The notes beneath the pieces are model-generated. The model worked only from the letters and a program-made list of their open reading frames with translations. It did no database searches and was not told the origin of the DNA. DNA of 64,000 nt from assembly GCF_027580225.2 (NCBI RefSeq), contig NC_073361.2, forward strand, positions 22,391,501 through 22,455,500, written 5' to 3'. The stretch is from Misgurnus anguillicaudatus (lineage: Eukaryota > Chordata > Actinopteri > Cypriniformes > Cobitidae). Below are positions 10,519 through 22,294 of the stretch, piece by piece. Numbering within the stretch: the first letter of the stretch is position 1; each line of letters begins with the position of its first letter. The translations under genes and the position numbers were made by a program.

Positions 10519-11990
10519 GTTTACAGCGATCTCCCAGGTAGGACGTCAACACTAATGATGTAGAACCTTAAATATTGCATAACCTCAGAGGAAGAATGGG
10601 GTTCTGATGTATTTTCTGCTGAAGATGATGTATGAACACTTACCATAATAGTGGACTTCCCCGTGTCAACTTCTGATGGATCTGCCCTTTTGCTCAAGTC
10701 ACGCACGAAACGGAAAGAAATCACTCACGTAAACTGTATCTTAAAGCACTTTCAGCCCTTCTAAAAGCTTCTACCAGTTCCCTTAACTATCAATGGACAT
10801 CTGTTCGGTATTAACTGACTAACCAGTGTAGTTGGTTCTGAGGATTTCAAATGTATTTGTAGTCTTATTGTTTTGTCTTTTTGTTGGTTCGTTTTTGTAT
10901 CCTTCAATTTTAACACACTCAGAGGAGAAATGATTTGTCCATAGAAAGCAAACTCTTTACTTGAATCGAAGTGAAGCTGTAAACGCGTGGACGAAGTTTG
11001 CGTCCCACCAGAATAATCACGTCCGTTTATTGTAGACTGACTCCACAGTAGCCCTTTCACCTTTGTGTATCAGCATATATTTCTGTGTACCAAAAGATGA
11101 TAATATTATGCAGCTCGGTGAAGAATGACACACAAGCCAATGCACATTTTGTTTTCTTTATCTTCCTGTCATTCAAAAAGTGCATTTGTCTTAGGAGAAC
11201 CCTGTTCAACAACCTCTATGAAAGTCAGCGTTCTTGAGTTTTGATGTTCTGGAGAACCTACATGTACTGCATCTGCTGCTACTTGAAAATTTAGCAAGAA
11301 CGTGACAGTTTTCTCCTATAGGTGACTCACTAGATAAAATAAACATCATCCATGTTTGGCGATCCCACGTTTTGAGTTTTTCCTTGAAGAATGTGCCGTT
11401 TACCCCTTATTTTAATGGCGTGAAACATTATTCGTATTGTCCAAATTCGTATTGCATGAGAACTTTTGGTTTTGCTGTTTGCAACTATATACTGAGCATT
11501 ATTCTGAGGCCATGCAAATGAAACAATCTATTTAGGTCTTGATTATTTTGATTGAATGATAAAAGTAATATTATCGCTATGGCCTGACGTTACAGTCCAA
11601 ATGTTACCTGCCGGGGTCCAGTGGCACAGTGTTACTCCCCCATAAGATATACAAACATCTGTGAGTAATGCGAAGTAATTACAGTCTCTGCTATTTCCTG
11701 TTTGTTCACTGGAAGCTGCCTTCTCCACAAACCACATAACGCTGCTCTTGCTTCAGTAGGATGATGTGGGTAAGAACCGGACCCAGTGGGTTCAAGTTCT
11801 TCGATCGAAATCGACCAGACGACGGTTCTGCTGAGAAGAGACGCCTTTCACCCCTTCCTCTGTGTGCTTTGATTTAAGGCCGTGTTTGTATGGGTTACTG
11901 TAAATCAATGCTTCTTAATGATGCTGATGCTAATCGAGGTATGATGTGATTATTAATTGATTTGAAAAATAAATATAGATTTATTGAAAC
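10519..11990 (+). other. ythdf3: Probable ythdf3 3' untranslated region
   Basis: The sequence after the stop is mostly single-copy and carries no obvious transposon, unlike the DNA on either side. AATAAA signals occur at 11338-11343 (possible proximal site) and 11968-11973 (possible distal site, followed by an A/T-rich cleavage region). YTHDF genes usually have 3'UTRs of a kilobase or more, so the distal site is plausible. The end point is inferred; transcripts would settle it. Confidence 0.55.
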
Positions 11991-12355
11991 AGATTGCGAA
12001 AACTGTCTTGAATGTAGCAGTTTTAGTCTATGCATCTCACAACATTGTTAGCAGATTTAATTTTCTATGTAACTATATTTAACTTCTGATGATGAATCCA
12101 GATTGTTGTAAGTAAACTGTGCCTTTCAATAGCAGCTTAATAATATGCTGTTAGAGGACACATGTTACTTCCATTCTGAATTATTACTGTCAACCATCAA
12201 TAAATAAATAAATGTGTACTTATACAGGTGTCACGTTAAGTGTTAATGCAAAATAGTCACGTGATTGATTTATTATTTATTTTGAGTCAATAAAGTAACA
12301 GGCTGCCATTGTATTACTAATTCTATTTTATCAGCGTGTTACTTTGTAGCAAAAT

Positions 12356-12370
12356 CCAGTAGATGGCGCT
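12356..12370 (+). promoter_or_regulatory. Candidate CTCF-binding site downstream of ythdf3
   Basis: CCAGTAGATGGCGCT fits the CTCF core (CCASNAGRKGGCGCT-like) at nearly every position. It lies about 400 bp past the likely ythdf3 poly(A) site and outside any repeat I can recognise, where an insulator between gene and desert might sit. It is a motif match only. Confidence 0.4.
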
Positions 12371-12649
12371 ATTGTCTACTACATCTTCATTGGCTCACAG
12401 CTCAGCTTTTCTTTGTATTACGTCTTTTGCATTACCCAGTTTTATTTTTGGACTTTATTTTTTTGGACTTTTAAGTTCCTGGCATTTAACATTTAATATA
12501 ACTTAAATCTTAATTTAGATTTTGAGAATCAAGACAGAAAAGATACACTCTTTAAAATAAATGTTATAAAAGGGTTCTTTGAACCTCCTTTAATCGATTT
12601 ATACTCTGTTAAACCTAATTCCACTCTTGACCAAACACAAACTCCAAAA

Positions 12650-13158
12650 AATGACTTTCTTGTATTTTTGTCTTATTTTCAGTAGAAACATCTAATTTTT
12701 TTAAATCAAGAAATTTTTTTTACCTAAAATATGTCTAGTTTTTAGACAAAAAATATACAATTTAAGTGAATGTGTGCTTAAAACAAGCTAAAATATCAGC
12801 CAATGGGGTGAGAAAACTTTTCTTGAGTTAAGTGTGAATAAGTTTAACTTATTTTTAAGATTTTTTTCTCACCCCATTGGCAGATATTTTTTGCTTGTTT
12901 TAAAGGGATAGTTCACTTTAAAATGAAAATTCTGTCATCATTTACTCATCCTCATGTTGTTCTAAACCTGTATGAATTTCTTTTTTCTGATGAACACAAA
13001 AGAGGATGTTTTGAGAAATGATGGTGGACACACAGCAGTAAGGGACCCATTAAATTCCATCATTTTTTTATTCCTACTATGGAAGTCTATGGTCACTTAC
13101 TCCTGTGTGTTTGACATCAGTACTCAAAATATCTTATGTGTTCATCAGAAAAAGTAGA
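12650..13158. repeat. Two adjacent MITE fragments (AAAAAATGACTTTCTT family, then AGTTCAC family)
   Basis: 12650-12903 carries AAAAAATGACTTTCTTGTAT and the paired CAATGGGGTGAGAAAA / CTCACCCCATTGGCAGATAT arms of a common fish MITE. TTAA at 12900-12903 then starts AAGGGATAGTTCACTTTAAA of the AGTTCAC MITE, which runs to about 13158 and lacks its right end. From 11990 to 12650 I see only AT-rich single-copy DNA and the CTCF-like site. Confidence 0.65.
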
Positions 13159-13259
13159 ACCTTTATATTATTTTAACGCATGACAGGGGGCCCCCTAGTG
13201 GCAACGGGGCCCTATGCAACTGCTTATATTGCTTATTAGGTAGGGCCTGCACTGAATTC

Positions 13260-13330
13260 AGGTACATTTACCCTTTATGCATTTGGCAGACCCTTTTATC
13301 CAAAGCGATTTTTTTGTTCTCTTGGTTCAA
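13260..13330. repeat. SINE tail fragment
   Basis: CATTTGGCAGACCCTTTTAT followed by CCAAAGCGATTT is the reverse of the AAAGCGTCTGCCAAATG tail common to fish tRNA-derived SINEs. Only the tail remains. Confidence 0.5.
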
Positions 13331-13354
13331 ACCCATTAGCACAGGTAAATAGGG

Positions 13355-14270
13355 GGGTGATTCTCACGAAAACTTGGTTTTAAAAATGTCAAGCATGAAA
13401 ATGTAAAAATTGCTTAAATTTACTTTTTTTGCCACCAGACATTGAAAAACAAAGTCTGGAGTAAATGGGAACATTAATTTAAAAACTTTTACTTATCATT
13501 TAACACTTTTTGTAACATAATTTAAAAAATAAGTCCTAAAAAATCTCTACCGCAACAGTCAGAAAACATCAACACTGACATATTTTCAAAATGACATGAC
13601 AAACCTGAAAGAACATAATTTGGAGATTCTGCACATGCATTTAAAATCAAAGTATTATGCTTCTATTAATTAAATTAACATTTAATAAGCATCTGTTGCG
13701 GTAATGATAATCAAAATGTCGTGTAAGCATTCCGACAAGACAATATTTCAAATTAACTGTAAAAAAATGATCTTACCTGGTAGCCATCTTGAAGTAACTG
13801 GTCCATGTGCTTGGTCACTCAAAATCAAACTTTATTAAAATTCTGTATGTGTGCTTAAACTGTTCTCAAAAAGTGTTGCGGAGGATGAGAACATCAGGCA
13901 TGGACACATCATTTTCCTAATTTTTCTTCATTATTATTATACATGAATATTCAGTAAATATTTTTTCTGTCATTTAAAGTAGTCTAGCAAAACATCCATT
14001 TATTTTTTTCTCTAATATTTTTGTGTTAATTTGATTAAATTACAACATAACGCATGTTCAAACACAGCCGGACACATTGCGGTAATGAGAATTTCAGCAG
14101 AAAATGAGATAAAATTTCCAATTATAAATTCTTATGTTGAAATCACACATTGTGCAAGGTAGAACACAGTATTGAGTTAATTCTGATGCTTTTTAATGTT
14201 ACTATATTACACATTTTAAAGCTAAAATCATTAGTGCCGTGGTGTTTCAATGGTTTCATGAGAATCACCC
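13355..14270. mobile_element. GGGTGATTCTC-family DNA transposon, copy B
   Basis: The inverted ends are GGGTGATTCTCACGAAAAC and GAGAATCACCC. By eye it is nearly identical to copy C (27222-28131) in the same orientation. It shares CTTACCTGGTAGCCATCTTG and the TTGCGGTAATGA motif with copies A and D, but is otherwise a distinct subfamily. No transposase frame is present. Confidence 0.75.
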
Positions 14271-14899
14271 AGGGACAGTTTTTGACATTAAATTTACGGT
14301 CTAGAACTGTCCCAAACACACACACATAAAACTACAATTCAAGCCTACAGACTTTAAATGTCCCTACTGCAAAATCTTGTGAAGTACTTTCCTAATTGCA
14401 TGTCTCTGTATTACAGAAGAGTAACACCAGTAATGTATGATCATATTAACAAGGATTTCTGCTGCACTATACCTGTAAAAGAGTCGTCTGCCATTATGAT
14501 GATACCTGTAACTTGTATGAGATGTTTTTGGAGGTTCTGTAATTGGTAATCGTACAAGAATATAGCGACTTGTCGTGTAAAAAGCTTTTTCTCAACCGGA
14601 AATGCCATCCTTAATCAGGCAATTACAGGGCAAACATGGCACTTGTTGTCCAATCGGCACCTTTATAAAGTCAATTAATGGTGGCTTGCCAAGCGTGCAC
14701 CCCTGCGTGACAGGAAATGTCTCTTTGTTGTAGGCTGCAAAAAGTTGTAATTACTAGGTAGGAGATTTAAATTAAGACTTTACTGTTTTCTGTGCATATG
14801 TATCAGTACACCCATCTGGCTCGAAGTGCCTAAACTGCCTTTAGCTTTTTTTAGGTGAGTTTGTACAACACAGTCTACACTATTAATAACCTTTGCTGC

Positions 14900-15010
14900 A
14901 TTCTCTCTAATTGCCAGTTTGGCTCACAGGCATGAAAAGAACAAAGGCTGAATATGCAAATGATGGTTTTTATTTCATCAGCTTTTGTGCTGGTTGAGAA
15001 TCACTGCAGG
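14900..15010 (+). promoter_or_regulatory. Candidate enhancer core: SOX and POU motifs
   Basis: AACAAAGG at 14940-14947 (SOX-type) lies 6 bp from ATGCAAAT at 14954-14961 (POU octamer), within non-repetitive, moderately GC DNA. Close SOX-octamer pairs are typical of conserved developmental enhancers. 14271-14900 and 15010-15740 show no gene or repeat that I recognise. Confidence 0.35.
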
Positions 15011-15747
15011 CCTTTCGAACTAAACACATCTTTATTATCATATCAAAACCTATAAAGACCTATAAAAGTGTGTTGTGTTATACGTTGATATACATTAAAT
15101 AGCCACGTTTTGCAAGAGACTGCTCAAGCAATGAATAACAATCACATTTTGCACAGTAAACATCACATTCCAGTTTTTTCCTGGACTTCTGATTTGAGAA
15201 TGGCTTTGAACAAAATCTTTGAAACCATGTAGCCTCTGATTGTAGCTTTTGATTATTAGAGATAAGCACTTTCACATTGAAACAGCAGTAGTGAAGCACT
15301 TCGTAGTATTACATTACAAATTGCAATGCCTCTGATTGTATCATTTCATTCTGAAGTGTGAAGCTGGAGGTGAGATGGTAATGATGGACAAACCGAGTGA
15401 GCGAGTGATGCTTTGAATCTGTTTGTATCAGAAATAGCTGATTCATTCTAATGCAGCTGAATGGTGCTGTGTTACAGATGTTCTTGTCTAAAACTCTGCA
15501 TTGCCAATTAGGAAGAGATGAGAGAGACTGCCAAAGGCCTTTGATTCTACTCTCTTTGAAGCAACTGTCGTATTTAACTGCCAAGAAATGGAGGACAGCA
15601 AGGTTAGATTGATGCTTTATAAAAGATGGTATCTGCTGAAAAATTATTTCACTTATACATCTGGACTCGTATTTTGAAAACAACAGATAATGATGTTTAG
15701 TGTCTATGGTCTAAAAAGCATTTTGTACAGACGGACAGACAGACGAT

Positions 15748-16003
15748 ACACTGAAAAGGTACAAAACTTTTTCTGTTGCTGGGGTTTCTGTTTTGTTCCT
15801 TTAAATGTACTACCTGTATGCTAAACATGATACAATGTGGTACATGTTTGGGTATGTTATTGTACCTTAACATCATAAAAGGTACACAATAGGTCCCCTT
15901 ACTTTCAAATTTCAATGTTTTGTATACCCCAAAAGGTAAAAAGTTGAGTGTACCACCCCAGCAACAGAAAAAGTACAGTTTTGTAAATTTTTTCTGACAG
16001 TGT
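15748..16003. repeat. GTAC-rich palindromic MITE
   Basis: ACACTGAAAAGGTACAAAAC at 15748 mirrors the right end finishing TTTTTCTGACAGTGT at 16003. TTTTTCTGTTGCTGGGG and CCCCAGCAACAGAAAAA form the inner arms. Confidence 0.65.
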
Positions 16004-16088
16004 AATAGAAACTGTATTCATTCTATGGGAAATATGTGGTGATGCAATTCCTCCACAAATCAATATTTTCTGTATCTGTAAAACTCCT

Positions 16089-16090
<2 letters not shown>

Positions 16091-16126
<36 letters not shown>
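16091..16126. repeat. (AT)n microsatellite
   Basis: About 36 bp of near-pure AT dinucleotide repeat immediately left of a TTAA-flanked MITE. Confidence 0.9.
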
Positions 16127-16131
<5 letters not shown>

Positions 16132-16462
16132 CTTAAAGGGATAGTTCACCCAAAAATTAAAATTCTGTCATCATTTTTCCCTCTCATGTTGTTATAAACC
16201 TGTATACATTTTTGTTGATGAACACGAAGGAAGATATTTTGAGGAATGTTTGTAACCAGTGAGCCCCATTCACTTCCATAGTACTCACTAAAAACAGTTG
16301 GGTTAAAAATAACCCAATAAATAACCCAATGGTGGGTTACTATAGCACCGACCCATTGTTGGGTTATTTTAACCCAATGCATTGGGTAGAAAGTTTTACC
16401 CAATTATTTGGGTTATGAAATAACCAATTTGTTGGGTTATTTTTGCAATGCTGTTTTAACCC

Positions 16463-16464
<2 letters not shown>

Positions 16465-16505
<41 letters not shown>

Positions 16506-16511
16506 TATTAC
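16465..16511. repeat. (ATT)n microsatellite
   Basis: An ATT trinucleotide run of roughly 45 bp inside the 2.1-kb element. Confidence 0.9.
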
Positions 16512-16720
16512 TATTATTTGCTTTATAAATAAATAATACAAAACTTACAAATACATTTATAATGCTTTAATTTCATTTAGTCATTTGCACCTGCATTTAA
16601 ATGTATAAATACATACATGTATAGAAGCATAAATACATACACAAATATATACATACATAAATAAACAAAAACACATAAGAACAAAACAAATCTACTCAAT
16701 CTTATCCAACTAAAAACTGC

Positions 16721-17045
16721 TTAAAAGCATAGTTCACACATTTTGTCATAATTTTCTCCCTCTCATATCGCTACAAACCTGCACATAAGTCTTTACCCTG
16801 ATAACCACAAAGGTATATTTCAAAGAATGCTTGAAATCAAACCGATCATGAGCCCCATTCATTTTCATAGTATTCTTTTTTCCTACTATGACAGTCAATG
16901 GGGCTCATGATCTGTTTGGTTTCAAACATTACCGAAAATATCTTCCTTTGTGGTCATCAGAACAAAAAAATGTGTACAGTCCCGTAACGACAGGAGAGGA
17001 AGAAAACTATGACAATTTTCATTTTTGGGGGAACTGTCCCTTTAA
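16721..17045. mobile_element. AGTTCAC MITE nested in the 2.1-kb element
   Basis: A complete palindromic copy flanked by TTAA (16721-16724 and 17042-17045). The arms CCCCATTCATTTTCATAGTA and CTATGACAGTCAATGGGG meet near 16875. The 113-residue frame through it is only transposon sequence. Confidence 0.75.
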
Positions 17046-18450
17046 GCAGGTGACAGTGTGTTCAGGAAACATCACCTGGTACAAAATGTATTGTATGTTA
17101 CAGAAACTACTTAACAGTAGTGAAAGGCTTGGGATACTCTGTATAAAATGTAAAAAAAATATTAAAGCACATGTCAACTGCTGGTCTTGCTCCTGGGCCA
17201 TGTCTCCCCACGATAACAAAGGCTTGTGATTAGTCGAATTCATCCCATAGCAGGACATCGGGTCTTCTTCATACCTCCTCCTCCAAATACCGAATTATGT
17301 TTGTTTTCTGACCTGAAGACAGAATTTTCACAATGTAAATATGCACACATAAACAAGATTAAAAAAAACTAAGTGTCATAAATGATACTTACAGGTTGCA
17401 AATTAATAAATGTTTGCTTTGGCTCTTGGTACTGTAGGAAGGCTGAATCATCTTGCTGGCCATTTTGTAAGGTTTTTAATGCAACATCTCCAAGAATGTC
17501 TACATTTAAAAAAAAAGAATAATTAATTAAATCTCAAAGCAAACACATCTGGCACGCTGAATAAATACTCTAGTTTGACAGTAGATGGCGCTGAATTGCA
17601 AATTCAACCGTTACCGGGGTTACAGTAAACAGTAGTAGACGTGCAGCGCTTTATCATGGATTATACTGAAGTAAGACGACAATAAAAATGCCATCGAGTC
17701 ATTTCTTAAGAGATTTACATTCAGAATCACATTTATATTACAGCTCTGTGTCTATAACACAGACCGGCTAAAAAAATATTTGGAGCAAAAAACAGCCGGT
17801 TGAATCCCTTACAAAAGTTCAAAAACGGTTTTTACTACACTTTAAACCAAAAAGCATTGTCTGTTACAGAAAGCATGGTTAAAGCAATATGGCAATCAAT
17901 ACGTCATGAAACTAACGTTACTACTAAAAGAAGAAATGATTCATTTCCGTAAGGGATTTGGTGCTGTTTAGTATTAAAATAAATTGCAATGTCTCTCTAC
18001 GTTTATGATGGCTTAAAAACGCGTTTGGCATCGGTAACAGTTAATGAATGGAACAGGTGTAACGGACAAAAACTAGACAACAGTGTTTTTGTACACTTAT
18101 TTAAACGTGGCTGATAGTTTACTGTGTGTTAGAGCTTAAAGACACTTTGTAGCAAAATAAAACATTACACAAAGATATATATTTTAAAACGTACCTCTCG
18201 TGTCTGTCCGCACTCAGCAGTAGCACCTGTTGACCATTGAAATTCAAAATGCGTGACGTGAGCCCGAATTTAACCCAACTCTCTGGGTTGTTATGGAAAT
18301 AACCCAATACAAGCTAGGAATAACCCAACAGAACAACCCAATATGTTTAACCCACCTATTGGGTAAAAAAAATAACCCAACGGTTTTTAGAGTGTAGTAA
18401 AAAAAAGAATACTGAGGAAGTGAATGGGGCTCATCAACGGTTTGTTCAGG

Positions 18451-18505
18451 TATTTTCTAGGTGCAGTGACCAGTATGCAACACTAGGGGGTAGGTATTCA
18501 GCACC
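18451..18505. repeat. LTR-like direct repeat, left copy, first part
   Basis: TATTTTCTAGGTGCAGTGACC...GGGGGTAGGTATTCAGCA recurs at 21915-21969 with about one difference. The left copy is broken at CAGCA by inserted MITEs and resumes at about 20547 (ATAAAGGATT...TTAGCTCTAAAC). Confidence 0.7.
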
Positions 18506-18518
18506 GAATGCGTTAGAG

Positions 18519-19721
18519 CATGGGTCTTCAACCGGGGGTCCGCGGCCCCCAGGGGGTCCGCGACGGAACTGCAGGGGGTCCGCCAAATGATGTTTGACCA
18601 CAAGCTATTTTTTGCTAAAAACGTAAAATAAATGTACAAAAAAAAACGTTACATGTCCCCTTTAAGTTGTGCACGTGCGTGGCCGCGAAGGCGCGAGTTC
18701 AGTTTAACAAGCGGACCAAAATAAAATATCTAAAGATTATAAATGTAAGCTACACTCAGGAAGCAGCAGTAGCGACAGAAAAGGCATCATAAAACAGGTA
18801 AATCTTATAGGCATGTGTGTCTTTCTTTCAGAAAGTTATTTTAGGATCAGTGCAACATTGTCTCATTTAAGTTATATTTCTGAACTTGGACGGCTGTTTC
18901 ACGCGGTCCAGATTTAAAGCGCTAACTCAAAAGGCAAATAACACCACACCGTGTCTGCATTATAAACTTTGACAAAATCGCTCGCATTTAAAAATGTATG
19001 AAACGCGCACAGTGATGGTGCTTTGTGCAAGATTCATAGTCAGGTTGAAATACGCCTCTCAAAAAGTTGCCCCAAAGAGATGCGCGCGGACTCAATGCAT
19101 GTTTTCTCCTGAGTCTGATATGAAGCTCTGCAGAAAATAAACCTGCATTACTCAAACTCGTGACAATGATGATACACGAGAAAGGCAACAAACCTCTGAA
19201 TTATAAAGTAGTACAACCTCTATCACCACCACCAGAATAGAGAGTCTCTTTGTGCCATTCACCATGATCAGTCATCTTTATAAACTGAAAGCCCAGGTTC
19301 AGGTAAATTCACAGTAAAATGAAAATCTATTACACTGCAAATACCTTAAAATAATATTATATTATTTTTATTATATTCATATTCATATTCATATTATTAT
19401 TATATTCATATAAAAACAAAATCTACTATAATCTAAAATTATGCATGGACAACAACAGCATAATAGTGCCAATGTCTTAATATATGGCTGTGTGACAATA
19501 TGGTTTGTTTCTATTTATAAAACAGTTCCAGTCCTTGATTCTGATTGGTCAATAGTTGTACTTTACTCCACTTTGCGTTGTGCCTAATACGAAAAGACAG
19601 CCTCTCGTAGCTTACTGATTACTTAAATATATCAGTTTTACACATTTAGTATTAGGGGGTCCCTGCTCCATGCGTCTCTCATCTAAGGGGTCCCCGACCC
19701 AAAAAACGTTGAAGACCCCTG
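18519..19721. mobile_element. hAT non-autonomous transposon with perfect 8-bp target duplication
   Basis: The termini are CATGGGTCTTCAAC and GTTGAAGACCCCTG, and CGTTAGAG flanks both sides (18511-18518 and 19722-19729). An 8-bp duplication and CA...TG termini are hallmarks of hAT. Subterminal GGGGTCCGCG-type repeats are present. The 1,203-bp interior encodes no transposase. This is among the clearest mobile elements in the window. Confidence 0.9.
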
Positions 19722-20030
19722 CGTTAGAGGCAACAAAAAATCCCTATTCGCACGTAGTTGGACGCTTGAACATTTTACATTTTACTCGCTTCATTCGCAC
19801 GTGAAATTCTAGTCATTCGAGACATTCACGTGGCAATTTGCGTCATGGGAGGGGCTTCTGTTATTCCACTCCCTTCCTGTAATCACGTCACTACTAGAGC
19901 AAGCTCCTGATTGGTTAACGCGGTGCAATTTTCCGCCAAAGTTCGGATTTTTCAACTCGGCAATGCTCAATTTGCATCTACCGCACGCTAAAGCCTCATT
20001 CGCCCAGCGAGACCTCTAGACGCGCGTTAA

Positions 20031-20497
20031 CCAGTGGCGGCCGGTGACTTCTTTTTTCGAGGGCGCTCGATGCGAAGTTAGTCACAACATGTATGTAGCC
20101 CGTCATGTGTGTGGTTCTTTTTTCAAAATATTTGTCCCGTCGAGTGCGTGTATGTGCATCACGTGTATTTTCAAAATAAGTGCCTGCTGCAGATGCGTCT
20201 AAAGGGTTTATGATAAAAGAGACGCTTGCGTTTGACAGATACTCACATAATCTCATGCATAATCAAAGTTTAATGTTAAGGGAGTGTCTTGCGTGTATTT
20301 TGTTAACGTGAACGTCTCTTTTATCATAAACGGTTTTGACGCGTGTGCAGCAGGCACTTATTTTGACAAAACACGTGATGCACATGGTTTACATGATGCA
20401 ACAAACACATAATGTGAAAATGCAAGCAACACACAACACTCTGAACACTTATTTTGAATTAGCGCCTCTCAGATAAGCAGTCACCAGCCCCCACTGG
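20031..20497. mobile_element. CCAGTGGCGGC-ended DNA transposon
   Basis: The inverted ends are CCAGTGGCGGCCGGTGACTT and AGTCACCAGCCCCCACTGG. Inner arms with TTTATGATAAAAGAGACGC and GTCTCTTTTATCATAAAC are complementary. A related, more heavily interrupted copy lies at 31755-33247. Confidence 0.7.
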
Positions 20498-20639
20498 CGT
20501 AAACGCGTCTTTACATTGACTAAACATTGAAATCACTTGCCCTATGAACGCAGCATAAAGGATTAAATCAATTACAAAACTAAATCAATAGTTAGCTCTA
20601 AACTATTTTACAAAAATAAACCCGACCCCAAATTTTGGA

Positions 20640-21600
20640 ATGTTGGATACCACTGCTCTAGTCTGTCCAGCTGTATATTGCTCAAGGAGTCGTTCCTTGT
20701 TATTCCTTATTCAACTCTCAATGTTGTATTTAAAGGCTTGCATAAATGGAATAAAACTCCAAGGATCTCCATTGTAGAGAGAAATTTCTCTTTTCGGTAA
20801 GAGAGCCGTGCTTTGTTGTTTGAGCAACATTTCTGTTAGGTCTCTTAGTTGTTTCATTATGTTGGCAAGAAAAATTTCACTAGCTGGACTACCATTCATT
20901 CATTGATTTGTGGATGCACTATCGGCTTGTTTTTAAGTTACAGTGTTCAACGACTGCAAAGATTGCTTTCCTTGTGTTTTTTTTTTTTTGCAGTGGAGTT
21001 TTTAAAATAACATTTATAAGTACGTAATCTTCAATAGATTGCTCTTGTTCAGCTATAATAGATATCTTCAAAGGCTCATGCTGCTCTTCAAGGAATGTAG
21101 TCATCTCATCTAATGGACTCTTTTGTCCATCTTGAAGACCTTGAGAAAGTTTTTTATAATTTTTAAAAACTTTTATTTCAGCTTTTGAAGCAATTTCAAT
21201 TACCATTTTTTCTTTCATTACTCTTATTTTTGCCTCCTCTAACTCCAAGGCATGTTTCTTGGTAGTGGCACGTGCCAGCAAAACTGAGCCATGGCTTTTA
21301 TACGTGCAGAGGAAGCAGTAGAGAGGACACAGAAGATCTTGATGTTCAACTTGAATGAGTAGTGTCACTTGAGACTTGAAAAGTATTAGATTTACGTTTT
21401 CTTTGAGACTACTGAAATGCCATATTCAGGTACAATGCTTTCAGTCTGAACAACATCCTTTCCTGCCTCATTTGGATTCTGATCCTCTTGATTTTTCAAC
21501 CATATTTCAGTTTCAAATAAGTAATCCTGTAATTTGGCTCTATGAGTTCCAATTAGCTGTGCCATAGAACCACCTTCTTCTTCTTTATCATCTATGACTT
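20640..21600 (-). pseudogene. Decayed LTR-retrotransposon gag-like fragment (BEL/Pao-like)
   Basis: Read on the minus strand, several broken frames give protein-like pieces in order: MAQLIGTHRAKLQDYLFETE (about 21566 down), a Lys/Glu-rich coiled-coil stretch (HALELEEAKIRVMKEK) near 21250, LPKREISLYNGDP (near 20800), and RNNKERLLEQYTAGQ close to 20680. The last two resemble the gag region (DUF1759-like) of BEL/Pao elements; this is from memory of the family, not a search. Stops and frameshifts separate them, and no protease or polymerase follows. Similar repeats flank it on both sides, so it looks like an internally deleted LTR element. 21601-21914 is likely its leader region. Confidence 0.5.
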
Positions 21601-21914
21601 CTATTTAAGTCAAGAGGTAATTCACTCCAAATGAAAAGATTACATCCCTGATTTCCAGTGAATTCCATACGATTTCAAAAGGTTTTCAACTTGTGCCAGC
21701 CAGTAACCAACAGTAAACCCGCTTTTAGGTCGATATGTTCCATTTATTTCCACGTCTAGCAAATTCCAATTTAGCTTCATCGTCCACATAAAATTAAACA
21801 AAATTAAGAATGGAAGAGCAACAATATTGTCCAGTTTACATACTTAATGCGGTTGAAAACTACTAACAGGCATTCTGTAAATACTACTACATCCTAAGTA
21901 ATGGACCCTGCAGA

Positions 21915-22045
21915 TATTTTCTAGGTGCAGTGACCGGTATGCAACACTAGGGGGTAGGTATTCAGCAGCCTAAAGGATTACCATAAATCAGTTAGAAAAT
22001 TAAATCAATATTTAGCTCTAAACCATTTAATAAAAAAAATATTTT
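21915..22045. repeat. LTR-like direct repeat, right copy
   Basis: This matches 18451-18505 joined to 20547-20620, including TTAGCTCTAAAC near its right end. For a minus-strand element this would be the upstream repeat. I cannot define clean TG...CA ends or a primer-binding site. Confidence 0.5.
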
Positions 22046-22142
22046 TTTTAATTTTGCAAACAGACAATTACAATATTTACAGATGAGAAGTGAAATGCAA
22101 AATACAAAGACCAACAAAACATACATAACAGCCAGTAAGATT

Positions 22143-22174
<32 letters not shown>

Positions 22175-22194
22175 TGTGTGTGTGTATGTGTGTA
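22143..22194. repeat. (TG/CG)n microsatellite
   Basis: A TG run with interspersed TGCG units. Confidence 0.9.
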
Positions 22195-22294
22195 TAACTG
22201 TAAATGTAATTGGATGTAAGAGTGGACATTTTTTAATAAAGAAGCATAAGTACAACAGACTTAGAGGTAAATAAATAAACAAAATAGATAAGGA

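Larger units (their letters stand above)
16284..18394. mobile_element. 2.1-kb DNA transposon with TTGGGTTA-rich ends
   Basis: The ends CACTAAAAACAGTTGGGTTA and AACCCAACGGTTTTTAGAGTG are inverted, and TAGTA at 16279-16283 and 18395-18399 looks like a 5-bp target duplication. The subterminal regions are dense in AACCCAAT/ATTGGGTT. The interior holds an (ATT)n tract, a nested MITE at 16721-17045, a CTCF-like ACAGTAGATGGCGCT near 17578, and no intact transposase. 17046-18260 is otherwise featureless. Confidence 0.65.
16133..18445. mobile_element. AGTTCACCC MITE split by a 2.1-kb element
   Basis: TTAAAGGGATAGTTCACCC starts at 16133. Its palindromic interior (GAGCCCCATTCACTTCC) resumes as GGAAGTGAATGGGGCTC at 18416, right of a 2,111-bp insertion. 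The element's own right terminus beyond 18445 is lost against an LTR-like repeat. Confidence 0.65.
18506..20546. mobile_element. Compound insertion: CpG-rich MITE holding a hAT element and a CCAGTGG element
   Basis: The MITE sequence (ATTCGCACGTGAAATTCTAG, CATGGGAGGGGCTT, CAAGCTCCTGATTGGTTAAC) matches the family at 34641-35820. It is interrupted first by a hAT element (18519-19721) and then by a second element (20031-20497). The whole block sits in the left LTR-like repeat, with an AGCA-type repeat at both junctions. Confidence 0.55.
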
